Positions 22,338-30,875 are shown, numbered from the stretch's first letter. The stretch: 64,000 nt of DNA from Teichococcus coralli (GCF_009829925.1 NZ_SNVJ01000013.1:1-64000), one strand, 5' to 3'. The notes: a model not told the origin generated them from the letters alone. Program-made: numbers and translations.

Positions 22338-23405
22338 TCAGGCGGCGTTCGCCTGCAGGAAGCCATAGTCGGTGTAGCCCGCCGGCCCCTCCGCATAGAG
22401 GGTCGTGGTATCCACCTCGTTCAGCGGCGCGCCCTCGCGCAGGCGGCGCGGCAGGTCGGGGTTGGCGATGAACTTCAGCCCGAAGCCGACGGCGTCCGAC
22501 CGGCCCTCCGCCACATCCGCCGCCGCCGCCTCCGGCGAGAAGCGCTCGTTGGCGATGAAGGGGCCGCCGAAGGCCGCCTTGAGCCGCGGCCCGATGCGGT
22601 CCGGCCCCGCGTGCTCGCGGGCGAAGAGGAAGGCGATCCGCCGGCGCCCCAATTCGCGTGCAACATGGGAAAAGGTGCCGGGAAGGTCGCTGTCGCCCAT
22701 GGTGTGGGAGTCGGCGCGCGGCGCCAGGTGCATGCCGACGCGGTCGGCGCCCCAGACGCTGATGGCGGCGTCCGTCACCTCCAGCATCAGGCGGGCGCGG
22801 TTCTCCACCGGGCCGCCATGGGCGTCGCTGCGGCGGTTGGTGGAATCCTGCAGGAACTGGTCGAGCAGGTAGCCGTTGGCGCCGTGGATCTCCACGCCGT
22901 CGAAGCCGGCCCGCAGCGCGTTCTCGGCGCCCTTGCGGAAGGCAGCGACGATGCCGGGGATCTCCTCCGTCTCCAGCGCGCGCGGCGTGACATAGGGGCG
23001 TTGCGGCCGCACCAGGCTGACATGCCCCTGCGCGGCGATGGCGCTGGGGGCCACCGGCAGCGCGCCGTCCAGGTAGGCCGGGTCGGAGATGCGGCCGACA
23101 TGCCAGAGCTGCAGCATGATGCGCCCGCCGGCGGCATGCACCGCCGCCGTGATGGACTTCCAGCCCTCCACCTGCTCCTCCGACCAGATGCCGGGGGTGC
23201 GCGGGTAGCCCACGCCCATCGGCGTGACGGAGGTGGCCTCGGACAGGATCAGTCCGGCGGAGGCGCGCTGCACGTAATAGTCCCGCATCAGCGGCGTCGG
23301 CACGCGGGTATCCGGCGTGGCGCGGGTGCGGGTGAGCGGCGCCATGACGACGCGGTTGGGCAGTTCCAGCGCCCCCATTTTGATGGGGTCGAACAGGCTG
23401 GCCAT
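22338..23405 (-). CDS. nemA: Old Yellow Enzyme family alkene reductase
   Basis: This is an FMN-dependent NAD(P)H oxidoreductase of 355 residues that reduces activated alkenes, maleimides or nitro compounds in the cytoplasm. The TIM-barrel begins LFDPIKMGALELPNRVVMAP. The substrate-binding pair is visible in the HGANGYLLDQFL motif (His and Asn), followed by DSTNRRSDAHGG. The WHVGR segment and the FIANPDLPRRLREG end are also typical. The ATG at 23405 is preferred over the in-frame GTG at 23411; GGAG lies 10 bases before it. It is divergent from an ArsR-type regulator gene with a palindrome between the two, which suggests electrophile- or metal-responsive control, as for nemRA in E. coli. Confidence 0.9.
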   Translation of the reverse strand: MASLFDPIKMGALELPNRVVMAPLTRTRATPDTRVPTPLMRDYYVQRASAGLILSEATSVTPMGVGYPRTPGIWSEEQVEGWKSITAAVHAAGGRIMLQLWHVGRISDPAYLDGALPVAPSAIAAQGHVSLVRPQRPYVTPRALETEEIPGIVAAFRKGAENALRAGFDGVEIHGANGYLLDQFLQDSTNRRSDAHGGPVENRARLMLEVTDAAISVWGADRVGMHLAPRADSHTMGDSDLPGTFSHVARELGRRRIAFLFAREHAGPDRIGPRLKAAFGGPFIANERFSPEAAAADVAEGRSDAVGFGLKFIANPDLPRRLREGAPLNEVDTTTLYAEGPAGYTDYGFLQANAA

Positions 23406-23453
23406 GGGCACTAGTCTCCTGGATCGGCCGCCGGCGCGGCGCGCCGGGCGTTG

Positions 23454-23469
23454 TTCGATGAATATCGAA
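23454..23469. promoter_or_regulatory. Palindromic operator between OYE and arsR-like genes
   Basis: TTCGAT-GAAT-ATCGAA is a 16-base dyad in the 94-base gap between the divergent genes. Its AT content and spacing are like the operators bound by ArsR/SmtB dimers. Binding by the adjacent regulator is inferred from position. Confidence 0.55.
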
Positions 23470-23499
23470 TGACCGTGGTGTGGGGAGGAAGGAAACCGG

Positions 23500-23817
23500 A
23501 TGCAAGAGCACTATCCGCACCCGGAGATGAAGACGGTGCAACTCGCCGAGGTCCTGCATGCCCTGAGCGACCCGCTGCGGCTGCGCATCGTGGCGGCGCT
23601 GGCGGCGGGCGAGGAGCGCGGCTGGGGGGAGTTCGACGCGCCCGTCGCGCCCTCCACCCTCTCGCATCACATGAAGGTGCTGCGGCAGGCCGGGCTGGTG
23701 ACCCATCGGCGGGACGGCACGCGCTGCATCGTCGCGTTGCGCCCCGAGCTGGAGGAGCGGTTCCCGGGATTGCTCGGCACGGTGCTGCGGCTGGCGCCGG
23801 AGAAGATGGGCGCGTGA
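23500..23817 (+). CDS. ArsR-family transcriptional regulator
   Basis: This is a winged-helix DNA-binding repressor of 105 residues. The helix-turn-helix lies at about residues 17-75 (LSDPLRLRIVAALAAG, then STLSHHMKVLRQAGLV as recognition helix), and the wing is THRRDGTRCIVALRP. There is no ELCVCDL metal site and only one Cys, so it is unlikely to sense metals through the classical alpha3 site; a redox or small-molecule signal is more likely. It is divergent from the Old Yellow Enzyme gene and probably represses it and itself. The stop codon lies in a threefold near-repeat GCGTGAAGxCTG at 23811-23853. Confidence 0.87.
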   Translation: MQEHYPHPEMKTVQLAEVLHALSDPLRLRIVAALAAGEERGWGEFDAPVAPSTLSHHMKVLRQAGLVTHRRDGTRCIVALRPELEERFPGLLGTVLRLAPEKMGA

Positions 23818-23904
23818 AGTCTGGCGCGTGAAGGCTGGCGAGTGAAGGCTGGGGGGGGCGGAGTTCCTCCAGACCCCCATCCGTTCCCTTCGCTTCCGCC
23901 AGCC

Positions 23905-24381
23905 TCAGCCGGGCGGCGCGCCCAGCGCCACGGCGGTCACGCTGTTGAAGGGCGAGCCGTCCACCAGCTTGGTGCTGGTGACCAGATAGACCAGCACGCG
24001 CTTCTCCGTGTCCACGATGCGGGTCACCGTCAGCGCCTTGAACAAGGGCGAGGCGGACTGGCGGAACACCGACTCGGTCTGCGGCAGGCCGCCCGGCAGG
24101 CCCACCGGCCCGGTGGCGCGGCAGGCGATGCTGAAGCGGGATGGGTCCTCCGCCAGGCCCACCCAGCCGGAAAGGCCACCCGTGTCGGCCCGCGAGACGT
24201 AGCAGGAGACGTTCGGCACGCGCGGATCGTCGTAGCGCTCGACCACCACCTTGTCGTTGGGCCCGACCAGCCGGAAGGTGGTGCTCACCTCGCCCACCCG
24301 CGTCTGCGCCGCGGCCGCCAGCGGCAGGCAGAGCGCCAGCGCCCCGCCGGCCAGCGCCCGCCCCTTCATGACTTTCCTCAT
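23905..24381 (-). CDS. creA: CreA family periplasmic protein
   Basis: This 158-residue protein has an N-terminal signal peptide (about residues 1-26, ending AAAAQ). The mature part carries the CreA signatures GEVSTTFRLVGPNDKVVVERYDDP in split form, a CYVSRADTGG segment and an AEDPSRFSIACR segment. Two conserved Cys residues are present (in SCYVS and IACR). The function of CreA is unknown; the name comes from its place beside creBCD in E. coli, which are absent here. The start at 24381 has GGAGG eight bases before it. Confidence 0.9.
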   Translation of the reverse strand: MRKVMKGRALAGGALALCLPLAAAAQTRVGEVSTTFRLVGPNDKVVVERYDDPRVPNVSCYVSRADTGGLSGWVGLAEDPSRFSIACRATGPVGLPGGLPQTESVFRQSASPLFKALTVTRIVDTEKRVLVYLVTSTKLVDGSPFNSVTAVALGAPPG

Positions 24382-24477
24382 CGCCGGTTCCTCCTTCCCT
24401 TGGCCCGGGCCGCCATGTCACGGCCCAGGCACAGTTTGATACGTTCCGCCCCCGAGGCCGCGCTATGCTGGCGCATC

Positions 24478-25029
24478 ATGCAGTTCCTCACCGACTTTGC
24501 GGACCAGGCGGTCGTCCTCCCCGCCACCCTGGCCCTGATGCTGACGCTGATGGCCACCGACTGGCGGCGGGGCGCCTTGTGCTGGGGCCTCGTGGTGACC
24601 GCCACGCTCGGCCTGATGCTGGTGCTCAAGCTGGCGGCCTATGTCTGGCCTGCCGCTTTCGCCGGCTGGGGCCTGCACAGTCCGAGCGGCCATGTCGCGG
24701 CGGCGGCCATCCTGTATGGCGGCCTGGCGGCGCTGTTGCTGGAGCGTCGTGCCCTGGCGCTGCTGATCGCCTGCGGGATCGCGCTGGTGATCGCGATGAC
24801 GCGGCTCCTGCTGCGCCACCATAGCCTGCCGGAAGTGGCGGTGGGCGGCCTTGTGGGGCTGGCCGGCGTCGTGGTGCTGCTCCGCCTGACGCCGCCGGCG
24901 CCGCGCACGGTCTCGCGGGTCGCGCTGGCCATGGCGGTCCTGTCGGTGGCCGTGCTGATGCACGGGGAAAGGCTGCACGCCGAGCCGGCCATCCGGCACA
25001 CCGCCGAGCGCCTGGTGCGCCTGTTCTGA
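24478..25029 (+). CDS. PAP2 superfamily membrane phosphatase
   Basis: This is an integral membrane protein of 183 residues with about five transmembrane helices. The phosphatase motifs are partly visible: HSPSGHVAAAA (C2, PSGH) and RLLLRHHSLPEVAVGG (C3, R-x5-H with Glu in place of the usual Asp). The KxxxxxxRP box (C1) is not clear; the best candidate is KLAAYVWPAAF, which lacks the Arg. It probably acts on a lipid phosphate or pyrophosphate on the outer face of the inner membrane. The incomplete C1 motif leaves the activity uncertain. The ATG at 24478 has no strong ribosome site. Confidence 0.75.
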   Translation: MQFLTDFADQAVVLPATLALMLTLMATDWRRGALCWGLVVTATLGLMLVLKLAAYVWPAAFAGWGLHSPSGHVAAAAILYGGLAALLLERRALALLIACGIALVIAMTRLLLRHHSLPEVAVGGLVGLAGVVVLLRLTPPAPRTVSRVALAMAVLSVAVLMHGERLHAEPAIRHTAERLVRLF

Positions 25030-25036
25030 AGCGAGG

Positions 25037-25065
25037 CCGGGGGGGAAGCATCCGCTCTCCCCCGG
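25037..25065. terminator. Hairpin between convergent PAP2 and hydroxyacid dehydrogenase genes
   Basis: The arms CCGGGGGGGA and TCTCCCCCGG form a strong GC stem. It lies eight bases after the PAP2 stop and 53 bases after the convergent dehydrogenase gene. No long T-run follows. It belongs to the same hairpin family as the other terminators in this window. Confidence 0.55.
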
Positions 25066-25117
25066 TTCCGTCCGGTGCCGGGCCCGGGGAGCCGCGCGGC
25101 ATTCCCCGGCCGCTTCC

Positions 25118-26083
25118 TCAGCCGACGAAGTCGCTCGGCGGCACGCCCTCGCCGCGCACAAAGAGGGCGACGTTGCGGAACATCTGGTTGATCGTCTTCT
25201 CGAAGTTGTCCGCCGCCATGGCGGCGATGTGCGGCGTTGCCACCACGTTGTCGAGCGCCAGCAGCGGATGGCCGGCCGGCGGCGGCTCGGTCTCATAGAC
25301 ATCGGTGGCGGCGCCGAGGATCTCCCTGGCGCGCAGGGCCTCGGCGAGATCCTGCTCGTTCACCACGCCGCCGCGTGCCACGTTGATGAGCACGGCGCTG
25401 CGCTTCATGCTCTGCAGCGCGGCGCGGTCGATCAGGTTCTGGGTCTGCGGCGTCAGCGGGCAGTGCAGGGAGACCACGTCGGCCTCCCGCAGCAGCTCCG
25501 GCACGGTGGCGTGGCGGACGCCGAGCGCCTTCTCCTCCGCCGGGTCCAGCCGGCTGGTCTTGTTGTACAGGATCATGCCGCCGAAGGGCGCGAGCAGCCT
25601 CGCGACGTTCTTGCCGATGGCGCCGAAGCCGATGATGCCGACCGTCTTGCCCGAGAGCATGAAGCTCGGCTTCGGCATGGTGGTGTTGCGCCACTCGCCG
25701 CCCCGCAGCGAGCAGTGCCCCCAGGCCAGGTTGCGCAGCAGCGCGATCATCAAGCCGAGCGTGAACTCGGCCACCGGCATGGCGTTGCTGCCGGTGGTGC
25801 GGGCCACCGTCACGCCCTGGGCGCGCGCCGCCTCCAGGTCGAAGTTGTCCACGCCGACGCCCCATTTGTGCAGCAGCCGGGCCCGCGGCGCGGCGCGCAG
25901 CAGTTCGGCATCCACCGGGATCTGCCCGGAGATGATGACATCGGCCTCGGCGACAATGGCGAGCAGGTGCGCACGGTCGCGCCCTTCGGCATGCTCCAGC
26001 ACCAGCCCGGGCGGGAGCAGGCCCCGCATGCGGCGCGCGGTCTCCGCGCTGATGGGGTCGAGCACAACGATCTTGCTGGTCAT
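25118..26083 (-). CDS. D-isomer specific 2-hydroxyacid dehydrogenase
   Basis: This is an NAD(P)-dependent cytoplasmic enzyme of 321 residues that interconverts a 2-keto acid and a D-2-hydroxy acid. It has a Rossmann motif GFGAIGKNVA (near residue 154). The catalytic residues are Arg in NVARGGVVNEQDL, Glu in DVYETEPP and His in ATPHIAAM. The length is normal for the family. The exact substrate cannot be read off. It is divergent from a polyamine-type ABC importer operon that ends with an RraA-family gene, so it may process a compound brought in by that importer. Confidence 0.88.
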   Translation of the reverse strand: MTSKIVVLDPISAETARRMRGLLPPGLVLEHAEGRDRAHLLAIVAEADVIISGQIPVDAELLRAAPRARLLHKWGVGVDNFDLEAARAQGVTVARTTGSNAMPVAEFTLGLMIALLRNLAWGHCSLRGGEWRNTTMPKPSFMLSGKTVGIIGFGAIGKNVARLLAPFGGMILYNKTSRLDPAEEKALGVRHATVPELLREADVVSLHCPLTPQTQNLIDRAALQSMKRSAVLINVARGGVVNEQDLAEALRAREILGAATDVYETEPPPAGHPLLALDNVVATPHIAAMAADNFEKTINQMFRNVALFVRGEGVPPSDFVG

Positions 26084-26197
26084 TCCTGGGCCAAGTCCTG
26101 CTTGCGGTCTGCGGAGCGGCGGCGTGGGGCGCCGTGCCTGGCCGCCGTGCCTAGCCTGGGTGCAAAACCTGTGCCTCGCAAGCCATCCCTCTCCGGG

Positions 26198-26226
26198 TTG
26201 CCGCCTTCACGGGCTCTGTTCATGAT
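26198..26226 (+). promoter_or_regulatory. Candidate promoter of the ABC importer operon
   Basis: TTGCCG, a 17-base spacer and CATGAT match sigma70 boxes at four of six positions each. The site lies 31 bases before the start of the substrate-binding protein gene, in the gap between divergent genes. It is a weak call. Confidence 0.33.
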
Positions 26227-26256
26227 GCAAGGCCTCGAAGAACAAGGGGCTTCACA

Positions 26257-27309
26257 ATGATCCGCTGGAAAGAGGCACTGCTCGGCCTCGCCGGGCTCGC
26301 CGCCACCGCCCTGCCCGCCGCCGCGCAGGACGGCAACCCGCTGACCCTGATGGCCTATGCGGGCATCTTCCGCGAGAACTACGCGGAGGCCGTCGTCAAG
26401 CCGTTCGAAGCCGCGAACGGCGCGCGGGTGCAGTACTTCGAGGGCGGCACCAGCTCGCAGATGCTCGGCACGCTGCGCGCGCAGAAGGCCGACCCGCAGG
26501 TGGACGTCGTGGTCATGGACGTCACCACCGCCGCGCTCGCCTGCGCCGAGGGGCTGGTGGAGAAGCTCTCGCCCGGCACCCTGCCGGTGCTCAACGACCT
26601 CGACCCGCAGGCACGGCAGGCCGGCGGGGAGTGCGGCCCCGGCGTCACCTTCGATCATCTGGTGATGGTCTATGACAGCCAGTCGGTGAAGCCGGCGCCG
26701 ACCCGCTTCGAGGCCATGGCCGACAAGGCGCAGAAGGGTGCCGTCGGCCTCGCCGCGCCGCCCAACATCCAGGGCCTGGCGCTCACCGCCATCCTGGCCA
26801 AGGCGCATGGCAAGGACTGGAAGGACATCTCCGCCGCCCTGCCCACGCTCAAGGCCATGGCGGCCAACACCCAGACCTTCGACCCGAAGCCCGACGGCTA
26901 CAGCATGATCCTGAACGACCAGATCCGCTTCGCCACCGGCTGGAACGCGCGCGCGCAGCTCTACCACGACCAGTCCAAGGGCCGCCTCGGCGTGGTGCTG
27001 CCGGAGGAGGGCACCGCCTTCCAGATCAACACCATCAACCTCGTCGCCAACAGCAAGCACCGCGACGCGGCGCTGGCCTTCATCCGGCACGCGCTCTCGC
27101 CGGAGGCGCAGAAGGCCTTCACCGAGCGGATGTTCTACGGCCCCACCAACACCAAGGCGCAGGTCTCGCCCGAGGCCATGCAGCGCACCGCGCTGGCGCC
27201 GGAATACCGCGCGCGCGTCATCGGCCTGGACTGGGACGAGATGCTGAAGCTGCGGGACAACTGGAACCAGCGCTGGCGCCGCGAGGTGATCTCGGCCGCG
27301 CCGCGATGA
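26257..27309 (+). CDS. ABC transporter substrate-binding protein, polyamine/Fe type
   Basis: This is a periplasmic binding protein of 350 residues with a clear signal peptide (cleavage after LPAAAQ, residue ~23). The fold is of the spermidine/putrescine and iron-binding SBP group: LMAYAGIFRENYAEAVVKPF near the mature start, DPQVDVVVMD, then the hinge and an ALSPEAQKAF segment near the end. It delivers its ligand to the permeases encoded by the following genes. The ligand is unknown. The stop overlaps the ATPase start by four bases, so the genes form one operon. Confidence 0.88.
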   Translation: MIRWKEALLGLAGLAATALPAAAQDGNPLTLMAYAGIFRENYAEAVVKPFEAANGARVQYFEGGTSSQMLGTLRAQKADPQVDVVVMDVTTAALACAEGLVEKLSPGTLPVLNDLDPQARQAGGECGPGVTFDHLVMVYDSQSVKPAPTRFEAMADKAQKGAVGLAAPPNIQGLALTAILAKAHGKDWKDISAALPTLKAMAANTQTFDPKPDGYSMILNDQIRFATGWNARAQLYHDQSKGRLGVVLPEEGTAFQINTINLVANSKHRDAALAFIRHALSPEAQKAFTERMFYGPTNTKAQVSPEAMQRTALAPEYRARVIGLDWDEMLKLRDNWNQRWRREVISAAPR

Positions 27310-28394
27310 GCGGGGCGGCACCGCACCTGCGGCTGGAGGGCCTGACGCGCCATTACGGAGGCGCTCCCGCCCCGGCGGTGGACGCGGTCTCGCTGGACCT
27401 GCCGCGCGGCGCCCTGCTGGCGCTGCTCGGCCCTTCCGGCTGCGGCAAGACCACCACGCTGCGCATGATCGCCGGGCTGGAGCGGCCGGATGGCGGCCGC
27501 ATCCTGGTCGGCGGCCAGGACGTCACGGCGCTGCCGCCGCACCGGCGGCAGATGGGCGTGGTGTTCCAGTCCTACGCGCTCTTCCCGCACATGACGGCGG
27601 CGGGCAACGCCGCCTTCGGGCTGGAGATGCGCGGACTCGGCCGGGCCGAGCGCGCCCGCCGCGCCCAGGCGGCGCTGGAGATGGTGGGGCTCGGCGCGCT
27701 GGCCGGCCGCCGCCCGCGCCAGCTTTCCGGCGGGCAGCAGCAGCGCGTGGCGCTCGCCCGGGCGCTCGCCATCGAGCCCGAGCTGCTGCTGCTGGACGAA
27801 CCCCTCTCGGCGCTCGACGCCAAGCTGCGCGAAGGCGTGCGGGACGAGATCCGCGCGCTGCAGCAGCGCCTCGGCACCACCACCGTCTTCGTCACGCACG
27901 ATCAGACCGAGGCGCTGGCCATGGCCGACCTCGTGGCGGTGATGGATGCCGGCCGGGTGGAGCAGCTCGCGCCGCCGGAAGAGATCTTCGAGCGGCCGGC
28001 GACGCGCTTCGTCGCCACTTTCGTCGGCCGCGCCGCGCGGCTCGCCGGCAGGCTGGAGCCGGGCGGCGTGTTCCGCTGCGGCGGAGGCCTCGCGCTGCGC
28101 AGCGCCTCCGGCCTGGCGCCCGGCCCGGCGGAGGCCTTCCTGCGCCCGCACCGCGTCCGCCTGCTGGCGCCCGCCGAGGCGCCGCCGCCCGGCTTCGACA
28201 ACCTGCTCGACGCCACGCTCGCCCGCCGCACCTATACCGGCGAGGTGATCGCGCTGGAAACCGAGACAGCCGCCGGCCCGGTGATGGCGGAGCTGCATGC
28301 CGGCACCGACGAGGCCTGGCGCGGCCTCGCCCCCGGCGCGCCGCTGCGCCTCGCCTTCCGCGCCGCCGACCTCGCGGTGTTTCCCGCGCCATGA
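27306..28394 (+). CDS. ABC importer ATP-binding protein (PotA-like)
   Basis: This cytoplasmic ATPase of 362 residues drives the importer. It has Walker A GPSGCGKTT (near residue 43), a Q-loop in VVFQSYALFPH, signature LSGGQQQR, Walker B LLLLDEPLSALD and a switch His in FVTHDQTEA. The last ~120 residues are a TOBE-type regulatory domain (FLRPHRVRLL and after), as in PotA, FbpC and UgpC. It overlaps both neighbours by four bases. The binding protein and the two permeases point to polyamine-like or small organic substrates. Confidence 0.92.
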   Translation: MSGAAPHLRLEGLTRHYGGAPAPAVDAVSLDLPRGALLALLGPSGCGKTTTLRMIAGLERPDGGRILVGGQDVTALPPHRRQMGVVFQSYALFPHMTAAGNAAFGLEMRGLGRAERARRAQAALEMVGLGALAGRRPRQLSGGQQQRVALARALAIEPELLLLDEPLSALDAKLREGVRDEIRALQQRLGTTTVFVTHDQTEALAMADLVAVMDAGRVEQLAPPEEIFERPATRFVATFVGRAARLAGRLEPGGVFRCGGGLALRSASGLAPGPAEAFLRPHRVRLLAPAEAPPPGFDNLLDATLARRTYTGEVIALETETAAGPVMAELHAGTDEAWRGLAPGAPLRLAFRAADLAVFPAP

Positions 28395-29227
28395 TCGGCT
28401 GGCTGCTCGCCGCCCCCGCGCTGGCCGTGCTGGCGCTCGCCTTCCTCTGGCCGATGGCGGGCCTGTTCCGCATCAGCCTGAACCGCACCACCGAGACCGG
28501 CGCGATGGAGACCGCGCTGACCACCGAGAGCTACGGCAAGCTGCTCGGCGACGAGTTCATCCGCGAGCTGGTCTGGAACACGCTGGTGCTGGCCGGCAGC
28601 TCGGCCGCCATCGCGGTGGCGCTGGCGCTTCCCGTGGCGCTGATGGTGCGCGCCGCCTCGCCCCGCTGGCGCGGCCCGCTGGCGCTGATGGCGATCGCGC
28701 CGCTGCTGGTCTCCGGCACGGCGCGGCTGATCGGCTGGATGGCCATCCTCGGCGACAACGGCCTGATCAACGCGCTCCTGATGGGCCTTGGCCTGCGCGA
28801 GACGCCCTGGCCGCTGATCAACAATTGGACCGGCGTGCGCATCGGCCTCGTCGAGAGCCTGATGCCCTATGCCGTGCTGGTGCTGATCGCCGGGCTGGGC
28901 CGGCTCGACCCGCGCCTGGAGGAGGCGGCGGCGACGCTGGGCGCCGGGCGGGTGCGCACCTTCTTCCGCGTGACGCTTCCGCTGGCCGCCCCGGCGCTGC
29001 TGGCCGCCTGGCTGCTGGCGCTGGTGCTCGGCATCTCCGCCTTCATCACGCCGCGGCTGATGGGCGGCGGGCGCGTCTTCGTGCTGGCAACCGAGATCTA
29101 CGACCAGGCGCTGGAATACGTGAACTGGCCGGCCGCCTCGGCGTTGGCGATGCTGCTGCTCGGCGGGCTCGTGCTGCTGATGCTGCTGCGTGCCGCGGTG
29201 GCGAAGTTCGCGGGAGGGCGCGCATGA
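28391..29227 (+). CDS. ABC importer permease 1 (PotB-like)
   Basis: This inner membrane protein of 278 residues has about six transmembrane helices. The EAA loop (EEAAATLGAGRVRTFFRVTLP, in two parts) contacts the ATPase. It pairs with the next permease to form the channel. The ATGA overlap with the ATPase gene and the following ATGA overlap with permease 2 show translational coupling. The length and helix pattern match the spermidine/putrescine permease group. Confidence 0.9.
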   Translation: MIGWLLAAPALAVLALAFLWPMAGLFRISLNRTTETGAMETALTTESYGKLLGDEFIRELVWNTLVLAGSSAAIAVALALPVALMVRAASPRWRGPLALMAIAPLLVSGTARLIGWMAILGDNGLINALLMGLGLRETPWPLINNWTGVRIGLVESLMPYAVLVLIAGLGRLDPRLEEAAATLGAGRVRTFFRVTLPLAAPALLAAWLLALVLGISAFITPRLMGGGRVFVLATEIYDQALEYVNWPAASALAMLLLGGLVLLMLLRAAVAKFAGGRA

Positions 29228-30012
29228 GGCCGAGCTGGATGCTGCGCCTCTTCGCCGCCTTCGGCCTGCTGGTGCTGCTGGCGCCCGGCGCGCTGGTGCT
29301 GGTGGTCAGCTTCAGCGCCGGGGATTTCCTCACCTTTCCGCCGCCCGGCTTCTCGCTGCGCTGGTACGAGGCGCTGTTCACCCATGCCGGGCTGATGTCG
29401 GCGCTCGCCACCAGCGCTCTCCTGGCGGCGGCGGTCTCGGCGCTGGCGCTGCTGGTCGGCGCGCCGGCGGCCTATGCCATCGCCCGGCTGGATTTCCCGG
29501 GCCGCGGCGTGCTCGCCACCCTGCTGATGGCGCCGCTGCTGCTGCCCACCCTGGTGCTCGGCCTCGGGCTGCTGCTGGTGCTGCAGCCGCTCGGCCTCGT
29601 CGCCACCTGGCCGGGGCTGATGCTGGGGCACAGCCTGGTGGCCATCCCCTTCGCCGTGCGGATCATGACCACCGCCTTCGCCGCCGTGCCGAAGGAGCTG
29701 GAGGCCGCCGCCTGGACGCTCGGCGCGACGCCGCTGCGCGCCGCGCTGCGCGTCACCCTGCCCAATGCGGCGCCGGGGGCCATCGCCGCCGGGGTGCTCA
29801 CCTTCCTCGTCAGCTTCGACGAGACGGTGATCAGCCTGTTCCTGGTGGGGCCGCGCCTGACCACCCTGCCGGTGGAGATGTTCCGCTACGCCGAGCGCAC
29901 CACCGACCCGCTGATCGCCGCCCTGGCGATGAGCCTGATCGTCTTTGCCCTGCTCATGGTCGCCGTCGTCGAGCGGCTGATGGGCTTCACCCGTGCCATG
30001 GGACGTGACTGA
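29224..30012 (+). CDS. ABC importer permease 2 (PotC-like)
   Basis: This is the second channel subunit, 262 residues, with six predicted membrane helices. The EAA motif is ELEAAAWTLGATPLRAALR. An upstream in-frame extension exists, but the ATG at 29224 overlaps the previous stop (ATGA) and begins with the right N-terminal pattern (RLFAAFGLLVLLAPGALVL as helix 1). Its stop shares one base with the ATG of the RraA-family gene, so that gene is in the same operon. Confidence 0.9.
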   Translation: MRPSWMLRLFAAFGLLVLLAPGALVLVVSFSAGDFLTFPPPGFSLRWYEALFTHAGLMSALATSALLAAAVSALALLVGAPAAYAIARLDFPGRGVLATLLMAPLLLPTLVLGLGLLLVLQPLGLVATWPGLMLGHSLVAIPFAVRIMTTAFAAVPKELEAAAWTLGATPLRAALRVTLPNAAPGAIAAGVLTFLVSFDETVISLFLVGPRLTTLPVEMFRYAERTTDPLIAALAMSLIVFALLMVAVVERLMGFTRAMGRD

Positions 30013-30677
30013 TGCCGAAATACGTTGTCGAGCCGATGCCCGCGCCGATCAGCGCCGAGGTCGTCGCCCTGCTGGAGCAGACGGAAACCGCGACCGTGGG
30101 CCACTGGCGCCACTGGGGCTTCGTGGACCGCCGCATCCAGGGCGTGCTGCGCCGGCGTGTCGCCGGCACGGCGGTGACGCTGCAGATCCCCGGCCCCGAC
30201 TCCACCCTGCTGCACCACGCCCTTGGCCTGCTGCGTCCGGGCGACGTCCTGGTGGTGGACCGGCTGGGCGATGACCGCCACGCCTGCTGGGGCGGCGGCG
30301 TGACGGTCGCCGCCAAGGCGGCCGGCGCCAAGGCCGGCGTGGTGGACGGCCCCTGCACCGACATCGAGGAGATCGAGGCCTCCGACTTCCCGATGTGGTG
30401 CCGCGGCATGGCCCCCATCACCACCCGCATCTACGACCTGGGCGGCCGGCTGAACGTGCCGGTCTCCATCGGCGGCACCGTGGTGATGCCGGGCGACGCC
30501 GTGCTCTGCGACGACAGCGGCGTGCTGATCCTGCCCCCCGGCGAGGCCGAAGCCGAGGCGCGCACCGCCATCGCGCGGCAGGAGCGGGGGCTCGGGAACC
30601 AGGACAAGGTCGCCAAGGGCGCGAAGCTCGGGGATCTCTCGGGGGCCAGCGCGAAGGTGCAGGCGGGGCTGGCCTGA
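30012..30677 (+). CDS. RraA family protein (aldolase-like fold)
   Basis: This soluble protein of 221 residues has the RraA / HMG-CHA aldolase fold. The central signature is present (GGGVTVAAKAAGAKAGVVDG) and the end GVLILPPGEAE is typical. In active aldolases the signature ends DGxxRD; here it is DGPCTD, so the substrate-binding Arg appears to be Thr. It may therefore catalyse another reaction or be a non-catalytic member. It is the last gene of the importer operon and is fused to it by a one-base overlap, which argues for a metabolic role on the imported substrate over a link to RNase E. Confidence 0.82.
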   Translation: MPKYVVEPMPAPISAEVVALLEQTETATVGHWRHWGFVDRRIQGVLRRRVAGTAVTLQIPGPDSTLLHHALGLLRPGDVLVVDRLGDDRHACWGGGVTVAAKAAGAKAGVVDGPCTDIEEIEASDFPMWCRGMAPITTRIYDLGGRLNVPVSIGGTVVMPGDAVLCDDSGVLILPPGEAEAEARTAIARQERGLGNQDKVAKGAKLGDLSGASAKVQAGLA

Positions 30678-30698
30678 AAAGGCAGCACCGCGGAAAGA

Positions 30699-30736
30699 AT
30701 GGGGGAGTGAACTCCCCCATCCCCCCTCCTTTTTCT
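30699..30736 (+). terminator. Intrinsic terminator after the rraA-like gene
   Basis: ATGGGGGAGT-GA-ACTCCCCCAT is a perfect 10-bp stem about 20 bases after the stop. It is followed by a C-rich stretch and then CTTTTTC. It forms the left half of a larger inverted element that ends at 30901. Confidence 0.65.
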
Positions 30737-30875
30737 GTCAGTTTCCGGGGCTGCCTTGAGGCAAGGACACCGCCGACGATCCGCGCGGCGGTGGCAGTCG
30801 CCGGGGTTGCTCCAGCCCCGGCGTGGGTCCGCCCCACCGGCGCAACAGACGGATAGAAAGGAAAGAGGAGGGGGC

